DNA of 64,000 nucleotides from Sphingopyxis sp. DBS4 (lineage in GTDB: Bacteria; Pseudomonadota; Alphaproteobacteria; Sphingomonadales; Sphingomonadaceae), in assembly GCF_024628865.1 (NCBI RefSeq), contig NZ_CP102384.1, positions 2,925,001 to 2,989,000 on the forward strand, given 5' to 3'. Below the pieces are notes generated by a model. The model searched no databases, was not told the origin of the DNA, and worked only from the letters and a program-made list of their open reading frames with translations. Position numbers and translations under genes: made by a program. Positions 32,944 through 42,246 of the stretch are shown one piece after another (position 1 is the stretch's first letter; each line of letters opens with the position of its first letter).

Positions 32944-34263
32944 ATGCTTCGATACGCACTCGCAGCCGCGCTGCTTCTCGCCACCCCGGCCGTCGTCGCC
33001 GCCAGCGACGAAACCCCGGCCGCCGACCCGGCGCGGCTAAAGGCGCTGGTCGAAAAGCTCGTCTCCTTCGGCACCCGCCATACGCTATCTTCCACGACCG
33101 ATCCCAGGCGCGGCATCGGCGCGGCGCGCAATTGGGGCGCCGCCGAATTCACGCGGCTGTCGAAGGCGTGCGGCGGCTGCCTCACTGTCGAGCGGATCAG
33201 CGACCGCTTCGAGGGGCCGCGCGCGCCCGACGGCGTCATCGTCGAGGATGTGCTGGCGATTCAAAAGGGCAGCGACCCCGACCGCGTCATCATGATCGCC
33301 GGCCATATCGACAGCCGGGTGACCGACGTCATGAACATCACCGCCGATGCGCCCGGCGCCAACGACGACGGGTCGGGCACTGCGCTGGTGCTGGAGGCCG
33401 CGCGCCTGCTGTCCCAGCACAAGCATCGTGCGACGATCGTCTATGCGCTGCTGTCGGGCGAGGAGCAGGGCCTGTGGGGCGGCAAGCTGCTCGCGCGCCA
33501 TGCCAGGGAAAAGGGGTGGCAGGTTGCCGCGATGCTCAACAACGACATCGTCGGCAACACCCGCGGCACCGACGGCACGGTCGTCGACGACCGCGTCCGC
33601 GTGTTCAGCGAAGGCATCCGCGCGTCGGAGGATCTGGCGGCGCAACTCGCGCGGCGCGGCATCGGCGGCGAGGACGACGGCCCGTCGCGCGCGCTCGCCA
33701 AGGCGGCGGTGCGCGCCGCCGAGCACCATCCCGCGATCGGACTCGAGGTGCTCGCGGTGCGGCGCCCCGACCGTTTCCGCCGCGGCGGTGATCATATGCC
33801 GTCGCTCGAACTCGGCTATCCGGCTATCCGCTTCACCGTCGGGATCGAGAATTACGACCGGCAGCATCAGGATCTGCGGACCGAGAACGGCCGCACCCAC
33901 GGCGATACGGTCGACGCGATGGACTTTCCCTACCTTGCCCGCGTCACCGCGCTCAACGCCGCGCTCGTCACCGAGCTGGCCGACGCCCCGCCCGCGCCGG
34001 CGCAGGTCGGGATCGACGGTGCGCTCAGCGCGAACACGATGGTGCGCTGGACGCCGGTCGACGGCGCCGCCGCCTATCGCGTCTACTGGCGCCGCGCCGA
34101 TCGCCGCGACTGGTCCGATTCCCGGCTCGTTCCGGCGACGTCGGGAACCGAGCTCAATCTGCCCGGAGTCGTCGTCGACGATAATTTCTTTGGGGTTTCC
34201 GCGCTTTCGGAGGACGGCAGCGAAAGCATCGTGACCTTCGGCGGGCTTCCGCTCGTCCCATAA
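32944..34263 (+). CDS. M28-family metallopeptidase
   Basis: A 439-residue secreted zinc aminopeptidase-like protein. Signal peptide to about residue 20. Zinc ligands in the M28 order are His121 (AGHIDSR), Asp141 (GANDDGSG), Glu173-174 (SGEEQG, general base and ligand), Asp201 (LNNDIVGN) and a His near 320 (RTHGDTVD). A C-terminal fibronectin-like domain of about 90 residues (VRWTPVDGAAAYRVYWRRAD...) follows. Only about 70 bases separate it from paralogue 2, with a terminator between. Specificity is not deducible. Confidence 0.88.
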   Translation: MLRYALAAALLLATPAVVAASDETPAADPARLKALVEKLVSFGTRHTLSSTTDPRRGIGAARNWGAAEFTRLSKACGGCLTVERISDRFEGPRAPDGVIVEDVLAIQKGSDPDRVIMIAGHIDSRVTDVMNITADAPGANDDGSGTALVLEAARLLSQHKHRATIVYALLSGEEQGLWGGKLLARHAREKGWQVAAMLNNDIVGNTRGTDGTVVDDRVRVFSEGIRASEDLAAQLARRGIGGEDDGPSRALAKAAVRAAEHHPAIGLEVLAVRRPDRFRRGGDHMPSLELGYPAIRFTVGIENYDRQHQDLRTENGRTHGDTVDAMDFPYLARVTALNAALVTELADAPPAPAQVGIDGALSANTMVRWTPVDGAAAYRVYWRRADRRDWSDSRLVPATSGTELNLPGVVVDDNFFGVSALSEDGSESIVTFGGLPLVP

Positions 34264-34351
34264 TGATCAAACACGCTATACGAAAATTTACCTTCCTGCG
34301 CTAGGACGCGGCAGGGACCAAAAGAACCGGCTCGCGTGGGGGTAGCCGGAG

Positions 34352-34798
34352 ATGATGGGTCGCACCATGCCGAGTCCCGAGGCCACCGCCTCACCCACTC
34401 CGACCGAAAAGCGCCAGCCGCGCCAATCGCGGCTGGTAAAGGCGACGCTCAGCTGCAAGCGGCTCGGCGCCTTCGACGTCACGATCCGCAACGTCTCCGA
34501 AACCGGGCTCGGCGGCCAGGGTCCGCATGTCCTGCAGATCGGCGAGCGCATGACGGTGCTGCTGTCGGGCCATGAAGCGATGGCGGGCACGGTCCGCTGG
34601 GTTGCCGGCAAGCGCTTCGGCATCGAAACCGACCGGCCGATCGAAACCGCCAGCCTGCGCGCGGCGCACGGCGACGAACTGCGCACCTCCGACAGCACCG
34701 CCGATTTCCAGATCGTCCCCGCGCCCAAGCTCGATACCTGGCGGCCAGGACTGACGCAGGTGAGCCGGCTGCCCGGACATTATGGGCGGAAGCGATAG
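34352..34798 (+). CDS. PilZ-domain protein with incomplete RxxxR motif
   Basis: A 148-residue protein with a PilZ fold: SRLVKATLSCKRLGAFDVTIRNVSETGLGGQ carries the (N/D)xSxxG motif (NVSETG) and GTVRWVAGKRFGIE is the usual closing strand. The c-di-GMP-binding RxxxR upstream is not exact (EKRQPRQSR gives RxxR spacings), so ligand binding is uncertain. The C-terminus of about 50 residues is unique. Start choice among Met 34352, 34355 and 34367 is uncertain. It may couple cyclic di-GMP to motility or the cell cycle, and ctrA is the convergent neighbour. Confidence 0.75.
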   Translation: MMGRTMPSPEATASPTPTEKRQPRQSRLVKATLSCKRLGAFDVTIRNVSETGLGGQGPHVLQIGERMTVLLSGHEAMAGTVRWVAGKRFGIETDRPIETASLRAAHGDELRTSDSTADFQIVPAPKLDTWRPGLTQVSRLPGHYGRKR

Positions 34799-34861
34799 GA
34801 CGTCGACGACCGCCGTGGAGTGGCGAGCGGACGTTGGCTAACTCTCCCCGTCATCCCGCCA

Positions 34862-34894
34862 AACGAAAAACCGGCGCGGATCGCTCCGCGCCGG
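34862..34894 (-). terminator. Terminator of ctrA
   Basis: On the minus strand CCGGCGCGGA (34885-34894) and TCCGCGCCGG (34871-34880) form a ten-base stem with a four-base loop, followed by TTTTTCGTTT. It is 40 bases after the ctrA stop. Confidence 0.88.
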
Positions 34895-34933
34895 CTCTCG
34901 GGTATAACTCGCGTCGGAGCTATGACTGGTGCG

Positions 34934-35641
34934 TCAGGCGACCCGGCGCACTTCGTTGCCGTCGTCGTCGATGTCGCGCAGCACATAGCCGCGGCCCCAG
35001 ACCGTCTCGATATAATTTTCGCCGCCGCAGGCGAGCGCGAGCTTCTTGCGCAGCTTGCAGATGAAGACGTCGATGATCTTGAGTTCGGGCTCGTCCATGC
35101 CGCCATAAAGGTGATTCAGGAACATTTCCTTGGTCAGCGTCGTGCCCTTGCGGAGCGAAAGCAGCTCCAGCATCTGATATTCCTTGCCGGTCAGATGGAC
35201 GCGGACGCTGTCGACCTCGACTGTCTTGGTATCGAGGTTGACCGCCAGCTTGCCGGTCTTGATGACGCTCTGGCTGTGGCCCTTCGAGCGGCGGACGACC
35301 GCGTGGATGCGGGCGACCAGCTCGTCGCGGTGAAAGGGCTTGGTGACATAATCGTCGGCGCCGAAGCCGAACGAGCGCACCTTCGAATCCATTTCCGAAA
35401 TGCCCGACAGGATCAGCACCGGCGTCTGCACCTTGGCGGTGCGGAGCTTCTTGAGCACGTCATAACCGTGCATGTCGGGCAGGTTCAGGTCGAGCAGAAT
35501 GATGTCGTAATCATAGAGCTTGCCCAGATCGAGGCCTTCCTCGCCCAGATCGGTCGTATAGACGTTGAAGCCTTCGGTGGTGAGCATCGTGTCGATCGCC
35601 TTGGCGGTCGTCGGCTCGTCCTCGATCAGCAGTACGCGCAT
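34934..35641 (-). CDS. ctrA: Cell-cycle response regulator CtrA
   Basis: A 235-residue OmpR/PhoB-type regulator, the master cell-cycle regulator of alphaproteobacteria. [20 protein letters not shown], phospho-acceptor Asp51 ([25 protein letters not shown]) and [30 protein letters not shown] match CtrA almost residue for residue. The DNA-binding domain has [52 protein letters not shown], the CtrA signature. The C-terminal tail ends RRVA; the usual CtrA degradation signal is two alanines, so the tail may still be ClpXP-sensitive, though this is uncertain. Upstream lies a CtrA box and two GANTC sites. Confidence 0.97.
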   Translation of the reverse strand: MRVLLIEDEPTTAKAIDTMLTTEGFNVYTTDLGEEGLDLGKLYDYDIILLDLNLPDMHGYDVLKKLRTAKVQTPVLILSGISEMDSKVRSFGFGADDYVTKPFHRDELVARIHAVVRRSKGHSQSVIKTGKLAVNLDTKTVEVDSVRVHLTGKEYQMLELLSLRKGTTLTKEMFLNHLYGGMDEPELKIIDVFICKLRKKLALACGGENYIETVWGRGYVLRDIDDDGNEVRRVA

Positions 35642-35653
35642 TGGGCACCCCTT

Positions 35654-35658
35654 GATTC
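35654..35658. promoter_or_regulatory. GANTC (CcrM) site in ctrA leader
   Basis: GATTC, 13 bases before the ctrA ATG. CcrM methylation of GANTC sites in the ctrA promoter times expression in Caulobacter. Confidence 0.5.
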
Positions 35659-35771
35659 TGTTCCCACGATGATCCCGCGACCCGTCCGCGCAACCCTCGC
35701 TGGATGTCGCCGACGCGCCCCTGTTGCAGGACTGCCGGAACATTAACCATGAAACCAATGAAGGGAAAAGG

Positions 35772-35787
35772 TTAATTTTGATTTAAC
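35772..35787. promoter_or_regulatory. CtrA box TTAA-N7-TTAAC
   Basis: TTAATTTTGATTTAAC is an exact match to the CtrA consensus TTAA-N7-TTAAC and lies 131 bases before the ctrA start, so autoregulation is likely. It reads as TTAA-N7-TTAA on both strands. Confidence 0.8.
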
Positions 35788-35801
35788 CCGCGGAAATCCA
35801 C

Positions 35802-35806
35802 GAGTC
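35802..35806. promoter_or_regulatory. GANTC (CcrM) site upstream of ctrA
   Basis: GAGTC, 15 bases beyond the CtrA box, so the box lies between two GANTC sites. Confidence 0.45.
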
Positions 35807-35838
35807 GCGATGGGTGCCATACCGCCGCTCCGGCTCCT

Positions 35839-36774
35839 TCATCCCTCGCGCTGCGCCAGAAATCGCTCGTGCGCGCCGGTGCAGGACGGCTTCAGCGTCT
35901 CGACGAGATAGTCCGAAAGCGCGCGCACGCGCGCCGGCCGCAAGCGCGACGGCGGCGACAGCAGATGGAGATGCGCCTGCGGCAGCGACCAGTCGGTGAG
36001 GATCGGCACCACGGCCCCCGACGCCAGTTCCTCGGCCGCGATGAAGTCGGGCAGCACCGCGATCCCGCCGCCCGCGACGACCAGCGGCACCGCGATGTCG
36101 CCGTTGTTCGCGAACAACGGCCCGGTCGGCAGCACCGTCGCCTCCTCGCCCTTGCGGTGAAAATGGAGCGGCGTCGCGCGCTGGCGGTGGCCGTAACCGA
36201 TCAGCCGGTGCCCAGCGAGGTCGAGCGGGTGCTTCGGCACCCCATGTTTTTCGAGATAGGCGGGGCTCGCGATCACCGAGGCCGCGACCGGTGCGATCGT
36301 GCGCGCGAGCAGGCTTGAGTCCGCAAGCGGCGAAATCCGCAAGGTCAGGTCGATCCCCTCGGCGACCGGATCGTTGCGCGCGTCGCTGAGCAACACCTCG
36401 ATCTCGACCGCCGGATGCCGGTCGAGGAAAGCGGCGAGCGGCGGGCCGAGCACTTTGATACCGAAACTCATCGGCGCCGCGAGGCGGATCGGCCCCGCGA
36501 GGTCGAGCCGGTCGCCGCGCGCCGCTTCGGTCGCCGCCGTCGCCGCCGCGACCATCGCGCGCGCCTCGTCGATCAGTCCCGTTCCCGCGGTCGACAGCGT
36601 CACGACGCGCGAACTGCGGTGGAGCAAGGTGATGCCCAGTGACGCCTCGAGCCGCGTCACCGCTTTCGACACGCTTGCTTTCGACAGGCCGAGCGCGGCT
36701 GCGGCGGCGGTGAAGCTGCCGCCGTCGGCGACCGCGACGAAACAGGCCCAGCCTTCATAATCGGGAAGCGCCAT
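35839..36774 (-). CDS. LysR-family transcriptional regulator
   Basis: A 311-residue LysR regulator. The helix-turn-helix is at about residues 9-50: FVAVADGGSFTAAAAALGLSKASVSKAVTRLEASLGITLLHRSSR. The effector domain runs from about 92 (GPIRLAAPMSFGIKVLGPPLAAFLDRHP). It is divergently transcribed from the pirin gene with 148 bases between starts, the usual arrangement for a LysR activator/repressor and its target. The operator-like palindrome at 36802-36822 lies in this gap. Its effector may be a quinone or electrophile, given the target genes. Confidence 0.92.
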   Translation of the reverse strand: MALPDYEGWACFVAVADGGSFTAAAAALGLSKASVSKAVTRLEASLGITLLHRSSRVVTLSTAGTGLIDEARAMVAAATAATEAARGDRLDLAGPIRLAAPMSFGIKVLGPPLAAFLDRHPAVEIEVLLSDARNDPVAEGIDLTLRISPLADSSLLARTIAPVAASVIASPAYLEKHGVPKHPLDLAGHRLIGYGHRQRATPLHFHRKGEEATVLPTGPLFANNGDIAVPLVVAGGGIAVLPDFIAAEELASGAVVPILTDWSLPQAHLHLLSPPSRLRPARVRALSDYLVETLKPSCTGAHERFLAQREG

Positions 36775-36801
36775 ATATTTCCCCTATCCAACATCGTCAT
36801 T

Positions 36802-36822
36802 ATGGAAACAATGGTTTTCCAT
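36802..36822. promoter_or_regulatory. Inverted repeat ATGGAAA-N7-TTTCCAT
   Basis: Perfect seven-base arms in the gap between the divergent LysR and pirin genes, 28 bases from the LysR start. It fits a LysR-type T-N11-A site. Promoters for both directions would flank it. Confidence 0.6.
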
Positions 36823-36922
36823 CTACGCTATTTTAGAAACGATCCAAGCGCCTATCTTGTCCTCAACAGATGAGCGCCGCCGGGCACGCAGCTCCGGGAC
36901 GCCAAGAGAAAGGACAAGCCCG

Positions 36923-37618
36923 ATGATCGACATTCGCAAATTCGACACGCTGGGGCACGCCGACCATGGCTGGCTCGACGCCCGTCATCATTTTTCGTTC
37001 GCCAACTATTATGACGAGAGCCGTATGGGCTGGGGCGCGCTGCGCGTCTGGAACGACGACGCCATCGCGGCGCAGGCGGGTTTTCCTCCGCATCCGCACC
37101 GCGACATGGAAATCATCACCTATGTTCGCAGCGGCGCGATCACCCATCGCGACTCCATGGGCAACACCGGCCGCACCGCGGCGGGCGACGTCCAGGTGAT
37201 GAGCGCCGGCACCGGCGTGACGCACAGCGAGTTCAACCTCGAGGATGAGGAAACGACGCTGTTCCAGATCTGGATCATGCCCGACCGGAACGGCGGCAAT
37301 CCCGGCTGGGGCGCGCGCCAGTTTCCGAAGGCCGACCGTTCGGGACAGTTCGTGACGCTGGCGAGCGGAATCGAGGGCGATGAAGCGCTGCCGATCCGTG
37401 CCAATGCCCGCGTGGCGGCGGCAACGGTCAATGCCGGCGAGCGCGTGTCCTACGACCTCGAAGACGGGCGTCACGCCTATCTGGTCGCCGCCAAGGGCCG
37501 CATCTGCGTCAATGGTACTGACGCCGATCCCCGCGACGGCATCGCGCTTCGCGATGTCGGAAAGATCGAGGTCGAGGCGCTCGACGACGCCGAACTGGTG
37601 CTGGTCGACAGCCTCTGA
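36923..37618 (+). CDS. Pirin-family protein (YhhW-like)
   Basis: A 231-residue bicupin. Metal ligands of the N-terminal cupin are present: His57 and His59 (PPHPHRDMEIITYV), His101 and Glu103 (GTGVTHSEFN). RHHFSFANYYDESRMGWGALRVWNDD is the family opening. Some pirins oxidise flavonols such as quercetin; others sense metals or act as regulators. Start ATG 36923 has AAAGGA upstream. It heads an operon with azoR, wrbA and a dioxygenase. Confidence 0.92.
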   Translation: MIDIRKFDTLGHADHGWLDARHHFSFANYYDESRMGWGALRVWNDDAIAAQAGFPPHPHRDMEIITYVRSGAITHRDSMGNTGRTAAGDVQVMSAGTGVTHSEFNLEDEETTLFQIWIMPDRNGGNPGWGARQFPKADRSGQFVTLASGIEGDEALPIRANARVAAATVNAGERVSYDLEDGRHAYLVAAKGRICVNGTDADPRDGIALRDVGKIEVEALDDAELVLVDSL

Positions 37619-37620
37619 GC

Positions 37621-37683
37621 CTCTCCCCCGGGCCGCCGCCGTCCCCCTCCCTCCCCGGCGGCGGCCCACCCCTTCTTCCTCCG
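37621..37683. repeat. Intergenic hairpin GGGCCGCCGCC, copy 1
   Basis: GGGCCGCCGCC (37630-37640) pairs perfectly with GGCGGCGGCCC (37657-37667); the loop is C-rich. The block starts CTCTCCCCCGGG and ends CACCCCTTCTTC. A near-identical block (38301-38360) separates azoR from wrbA. No T-tract, so perhaps an mRNA stability or attenuation element. Confidence 0.8.
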
Positions 37684-37700
37684 CATCCAAGGAACCCGAC

Positions 37701-38297
37701 ATGAGCCACATTCTTCGCATCGACGCCAGCGCCCGCAACGCCGGGTCGACCACTCGCGCGCTTGCCGATCAGCTCGAACGCCGTCTGGTCGAACAAAGCT
37801 ATGGCGCCACCGTCACCCGCCGCGACCTCAATGTCGCGCCGCCCGCCTTCCTGAACGAGACTTGGGTCGGCGCCAATTTCACCGACGAGGCCGAGCGCAG
37901 CGACGAACAAAAGGCGCTGCTCGCCGCCTCGGAAGAGCTGATCGCCGAGATCGAGGCCGCCGACACGATCGTCATCACCGCGCCGATCTATAATTTCTCC
38001 ATTCCCGCCGCGCTCAAGGCCTGGATCGATCAGGTGACGCGGGCGCGCCGCACCTTCCGCTATACCGATGCCGGTCCCGAAGGGCTGCTCACCGGCAAGC
38101 GCGCCTATATCGTCTTCGCTTCGGGCGGCGTTCCGCTCGGCAGCCAGGTCGATTTCGCGAGCGGCTATCTGAAGCATATCCTCGGCTTCATCGGCATCAC
38201 CGACGTGACGATCGTCGCCGCCGACGGCCACCAGCGCGACGGCGAGGCGATCGCCCGCGCCGCCCAGGCGATCGACGGATTGCAGCAGGCGGCCTGA
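37701..38297 (+). CDS. azoR: FMN-dependent NADH-azoreductase / quinone reductase
   Basis: A 198-residue flavodoxin-like enzyme. HILRIDASARNAGSTTRALADQL is the phosphate-binding N-terminus, followed by AADTIVITAPIYNFSIPAALKAWIDQVTRARRTFRYT and FASGGVPLGS. AzoR-type enzymes reduce quinones and azo compounds by two electrons and avoid radical formation. It is the second gene of the pirin operon. The ATG at 37701 is preceded by AAGGAA. Confidence 0.93.
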   Translation: MSHILRIDASARNAGSTTRALADQLERRLVEQSYGATVTRRDLNVAPPAFLNETWVGANFTDEAERSDEQKALLAASEELIAEIEAADTIVITAPIYNFSIPAALKAWIDQVTRARRTFRYTDAGPEGLLTGKRAYIVFASGGVPLGSQVDFASGYLKHILGFIGITDVTIVAADGHQRDGEAIARAAQAIDGLQQAA

Positions 38298-38300
38298 TCG

Positions 38301-38366
38301 CTCTCCCCCGGGCCGCCGCCCTTCCCCCTCCCCCGGCGGCGGCCCACCCCCTTCTTCTCCATTCAT
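38301..38366. repeat. Intergenic hairpin GGGCCGCCGCC, copy 2
   Basis: GGGCCGCCGCC (38310-38320) and GGCGGCGGCCC (38335-38345), with the same CTCTCCCCCGGG start and CACCCCCTTCTTCTCC end as copy 1. The repetition of a whole intergenic block in one operon suggests duplication or selection. Confidence 0.8.
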
Positions 38367-38384
38367 CAACGAAAGGACGACATG

Positions 38385-38987
38385 ATGGCAAAGGTTCTGG
38401 TGCTCTATTATTCGAGCTATGGTCATATCGAGCAGATGGCCGACGCGGTCGCCGAGGGCGCGCGCGCCGCGGGCGCCGAAGTCGACATCCGCCGCGTCGC
38501 CGAAACCGCACCGGCGGCCGTGGTGCAGGCGGCGGGTTTCAAGACCGACACCGCGCACCCGTTGCTGAGCGACCCCAACGAGCTTGCGAATTACGACGCG
38601 ATCGTCGTCGGCACCCCGACGCGCTTCGGTCGCATGGCGAGCCAGATGGCGAGCTTCTGGGACACCGCCGGCGGCGTCTGGGCGCAGGGCAAGCTGAACG
38701 GCAAGGTTGGCGCCGCCTTCACCTCGACCGGATCGCAGCATGGCGGGCAGGAAACGACGCTCTTCTCGATCCTCACCAACCTCCTCCACTTCGGGCTGAC
38801 GATCGTGGGGCTCGACTATGGCTATGCCGACCAGATGGGCGTCGACGAAGTGAAGGGCGGCGCGCCCTATGGCGCAACGACGATCGCGGGCGGCGACGGA
38901 TCGCGCCAGCCGAGCGAGGCCGACCTCGGCGGCGCGCGCTATCTGGGCGAACGCGTCGCGCGGACCGCGGCGAAGCTGATCGCCTGA
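38385..38987 (+). CDS. wrbA: NAD(P)H:quinone oxidoreductase WrbA
   Basis: A 200-residue flavodoxin-like type IV quinone reductase. [26 protein letters not shown] is the family start. [50 protein letters not shown] is the FMN-binding core. The ATG at 38385 is preferred over 38382 because AAAGGA then lies seven bases upstream and the protein starts MAKVLVL as in homologues. Third gene of the operon, with the dioxygenase starting four bases after its stop. Confidence 0.94.
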   Translation: MAKVLVLYYSSYGHIEQMADAVAEGARAAGAEVDIRRVAETAPAAVVQAAGFKTDTAHPLLSDPNELANYDAIVVGTPTRFGRMASQMASFWDTAGGVWAQGKLNGKVGAAFTSTGSQHGGQETTLFSILTNLLHFGLTIVGLDYGYADQMGVDEVKGGAPYGATTIAGGDGSRQPSEADLGGARYLGERVARTAAKLIA

Positions 38988-38991
38988 TCCG

Positions 38992-39819
38992 ATGCGCCGT
39001 CTCCCGAGCCTTTTCGTTTCGCACGGCTCGCCGATGATGGCGCTCGAGCCCAGCCCGGCGCGGACCTTCCTCGCCGGGCTGGGTGCCGACCTGCCGCGGC
39101 CGCGCGCGATCCTCGTCGTGTCGGCGCATCACGACGCGGCATTCGCAGGCGTCCGCGCAAGCGTCACCGCCTCGCCCGCGCCGCCGACCATCCACGATTT
39201 CAGGGGCTTTCCCGACGAGCTGTTCGCGATGCGCTATCCCGCGCCGGGCGATCCGGCGCTGGCCGAACGCGTCATCGCGCTCGTCGCCAGCCAAGGCCTG
39301 ACCGTCACCGCCGATCCCAAGCGCGGGCTCGACCATGGCGCCTGGGTGCCGCTGTCGCTGATCTATCCCGCCGCCGACATTCCGGTCGTCCAGCTTTCGA
39401 TCGCCTCGAACGCCTCGCCCGAATGGCATTATGCGCTCGGACAGGCGCTCGCGCCCTTGCGCGACGAGGGCGTGCTGATCGTCGGTTCGGGGAGCATCAC
39501 GCATAACCTCCGCGCCTATTTCACCACCCGCCCGCCGATCGACGCCCCGGCACCCGCATGGGTGAGCGACTTCGCCGACTGGATCGCGGATCGCCTGGCC
39601 GCGGATGCGATCGACGACGTTCTGCACGCTGTCGAACGCGCACCGCACGGCCATGACAATCACCCGACGCCCGACCATATCCTGCCGCTGTTCGTCGCGA
39701 TGGGCGCGGGCATGGACGCGGACGGCCTCGCGGCGGAGCGGCTCCACGACAGCGTGACCTATGCCGTGCTCGCTATGGACGCTTACGCCTTCGGCAGCAG
39801 CAAGCTCGCATCGCCATAG
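38992..39819 (+). CDS. LigB/DODA-type extradiol dioxygenase (YgiD-like)
   Basis: A 275-residue class III extradiol dioxygenase. Metal ligands fit the family: His in SHGSP (residue about 11), HH in VVSAHHDA (about 45), and His in [26 protein letters not shown] and [11 protein letters not shown] are further hallmarks. Such enzymes cleave catechol or dihydroxyphenylalanine rings, or act as unspecific ring openers. As last gene of the pirin-azoR-wrbA operon it may remove catechols formed when quinones are reduced. Its 3' end overlaps convergent queA by 37 bases. Confidence 0.88.
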   Translation: MRRLPSLFVSHGSPMMALEPSPARTFLAGLGADLPRPRAILVVSAHHDAAFAGVRASVTASPAPPTIHDFRGFPDELFAMRYPAPGDPALAERVIALVASQGLTVTADPKRGLDHGAWVPLSLIYPAADIPVVQLSIASNASPEWHYALGQALAPLRDEGVLIVGSGSITHNLRAYFTTRPPIDAPAPAWVSDFADWIADRLAADAIDDVLHAVERAPHGHDNHPTPDHILPLFVAMGAGMDADGLAAERLHDSVTYAVLAMDAYAFGSSKLASP

Positions 39820-40814
39820 CTGTAGAAGCGATAGCCGCTCGCGATCGCGTGGGCATAGGCGGCCTGCATCGTCTCCAGCCCCATCAGCGCGCTGACCAGC
39901 ATGAAAAGGGTGGAGCGCGGCAGGTGGAAATTGGTCATCAACCCGTCGATCGCCTTGAAGCGATAGCCGGGGGTGATGAAGATCGACGTATCGCCCTCGA
40001 ACGTGGCGATGCGGCCGTCGTCCTGCGCCGCGCTTTCCAGCAGGCGGAGGCTGGTCGTCCCAACCGCGATTACCCGCCCGCCCTTCGCGCGCACCGCGTT
40101 CAGTCGGTCGGCGGTCGCAGCGTCGATGCGGCCCCATTCGGCGTGCATGACATGATCGTCGGTATCGTCGGCCTTCACCGGCAGGAAGGTGCCGGCGCCG
40201 ACGTGCAGGGTCAGCGTCTCGGTCGCGATCCCCGCCGCATCCAGTGCGGCCAGAAGTTCGGGGGTGAAATGCAGCGCCGCCGTGGGGGCCGCAACGGCGC
40301 CGTCCTTCTCGGCGAACATCGTCTGATAATCGCTGCGGTCGGCGTCGTCGGTCGCGCGCTTGCCCGCGATATAGGGCGGCAGCGGCATCGTGCCCGCGCG
40401 TTCGAGCAGCAGTTCGACCGGCTCGTCGCCGGCGAAAGCGAGGACGAAGCTGCCGTCGGCGAGGCGCTGCTCGGCGACCGCCGCGACCCCCGAACCGAAA
40501 TCGACCGTCTCGCCGGGGCGCAGCCGCTTCGCGTTGCGGATGAAGGCCTGCCACCGCCGCAGGTCGATGCGCTTGTGGAGCGTCGCGCCGATCCTGGCGT
40601 CGCCGCGTCTCCCTTCGAGTTGCGCGGGGATGACGCGAGTATCGTTGAACACGAGGCAGTCGCCCGCGCGCAGAAGGGAAGGCAGGTCGCGAACGCCCCT
40701 GTCGCTTATCGAGTCCCCTTGGACGACGAGCATCCGTGCCGCGTCGCGCGGGCGCGCGGGGCGGAGCGCGATGCACTCGGGCGGCAGATCGAAATCAAAG
40801 GCGTCGACGCGCAT
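39783..40814 (-). CDS. queA: tRNA preQ1(34) S-adenosylmethionine ribosyltransferase-isomerase QueA
   Basis: A 343-residue enzyme that adds the ribosyl part of SAM to preQ1 in tRNA to form epoxyqueuosine. [58 protein letters not shown] and [13 protein letters not shown] are diagnostic. It follows the cyclophilin gene by 24 bases on the same strand. It converges with the dioxygenase gene. Confidence 0.96.
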   Translation of the reverse strand: MRVDAFDFDLPPECIALRPARPRDAARMLVVQGDSISDRGVRDLPSLLRAGDCLVFNDTRVIPAQLEGRRGDARIGATLHKRIDLRRWQAFIRNAKRLRPGETVDFGSGVAAVAEQRLADGSFVLAFAGDEPVELLLERAGTMPLPPYIAGKRATDDADRSDYQTMFAEKDGAVAAPTAALHFTPELLAALDAAGIATETLTLHVGAGTFLPVKADDTDDHVMHAEWGRIDAATADRLNAVRAKGGRVIAVGTTSLRLLESAAQDDGRIATFEGDTSIFITPGYRFKAIDGLMTNFHLPRSTLFMLVSALMGLETMQAAYAHAIASGYRFYSYGDASLLLPKA

Positions 40815-40838
40815 GGCTGTTCGCGCGTCCCTTGGCGT

Positions 40839-41642
<804 letters not shown>

Positions 41643-41739
41643 GCTGGATCGGCCTCTTGTCGAATCTGAATATGCGCCCCGCAGGCCGCGACCTAGCGGG
41701 AAAAAGCTGAACGCTCAATGATTGGGATGACGCGCCGGA

Positions 41740-42246
41740 TCAGGCTTCGCCCTGACGAAGGCCGCGTTCGTCGATTCGCGACACCACCGCATCGCGCACC
41801 GCGGGGGTCACGAACTTGCGGATGTCGCCGCCGAAGATCGCGATTTCCTTGACGAGGCGTGAGGCGATCGGCTGCAAGCCGACGTCGGCCATCAGGAACA
41901 CCGTCTCGATCCGGTCGTTCAATTGCTGGTTCATCCCCGCCATCTGATATTCATATTCGAAATCGGCGACCGCGCGTAGCCCGCGGACGATGACGGTGGC
42001 GCCCTCGCGCTCGGCGAAATCCATCAGCAGCGAGTTGAAACCGACGACGCGGATGTCGCCGTCGATGCTTTCCACTTCACGCCGCACCATGGCGATGCGC
42101 TCGTCGTCATCGAACAAAGGCGATTTGGTGATGTTGGTCGTTACCCCGATCACCAGCCGGTCGACGAGCTTCGCCCCGCGCCGGATGATGTCCATATGGC
42201 CGAGCGTGATCGGATCGAACGTCCCCGGATAAACCCCCACCCGCAT
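41740..42246 (-). CDS. coaD: Phosphopantetheine adenylyltransferase CoaD
   Basis: A 168-residue enzyme of coenzyme A synthesis that makes dephospho-CoA. MRVGVYPGTFDPITLGHMDIIRR (with TxxH), VIVRGLRAVADFEYEYQMAGMNQQL and PIASRLVKEIA are diagnostic. The ATG at 42246 overlaps the ispA stop by one base (TGATG), so the genes are translationally coupled. Confidence 0.96.
   Translation of the reverse strand: MRVGVYPGTFDPITLGHMDIIRRGAKLVDRLVIGVTTNITKSPLFDDDERIAMVRREVESIDGDIRVVGFNSLLMDFAEREGATVIVRGLRAVADFEYEYQMAGMNQQLNDRIETVFLMADVGLQPIASRLVKEIAIFGGDIRKFVTPAVRDAVVSRIDERGLRQGEA

Noticed and set aside
37386..37618. Frame for azoR starting far upstream (37380)
   Set aside because: The long form overlaps the pirin gene and lacks homology; ATG 37701 with AAGGAA fits AzoR.
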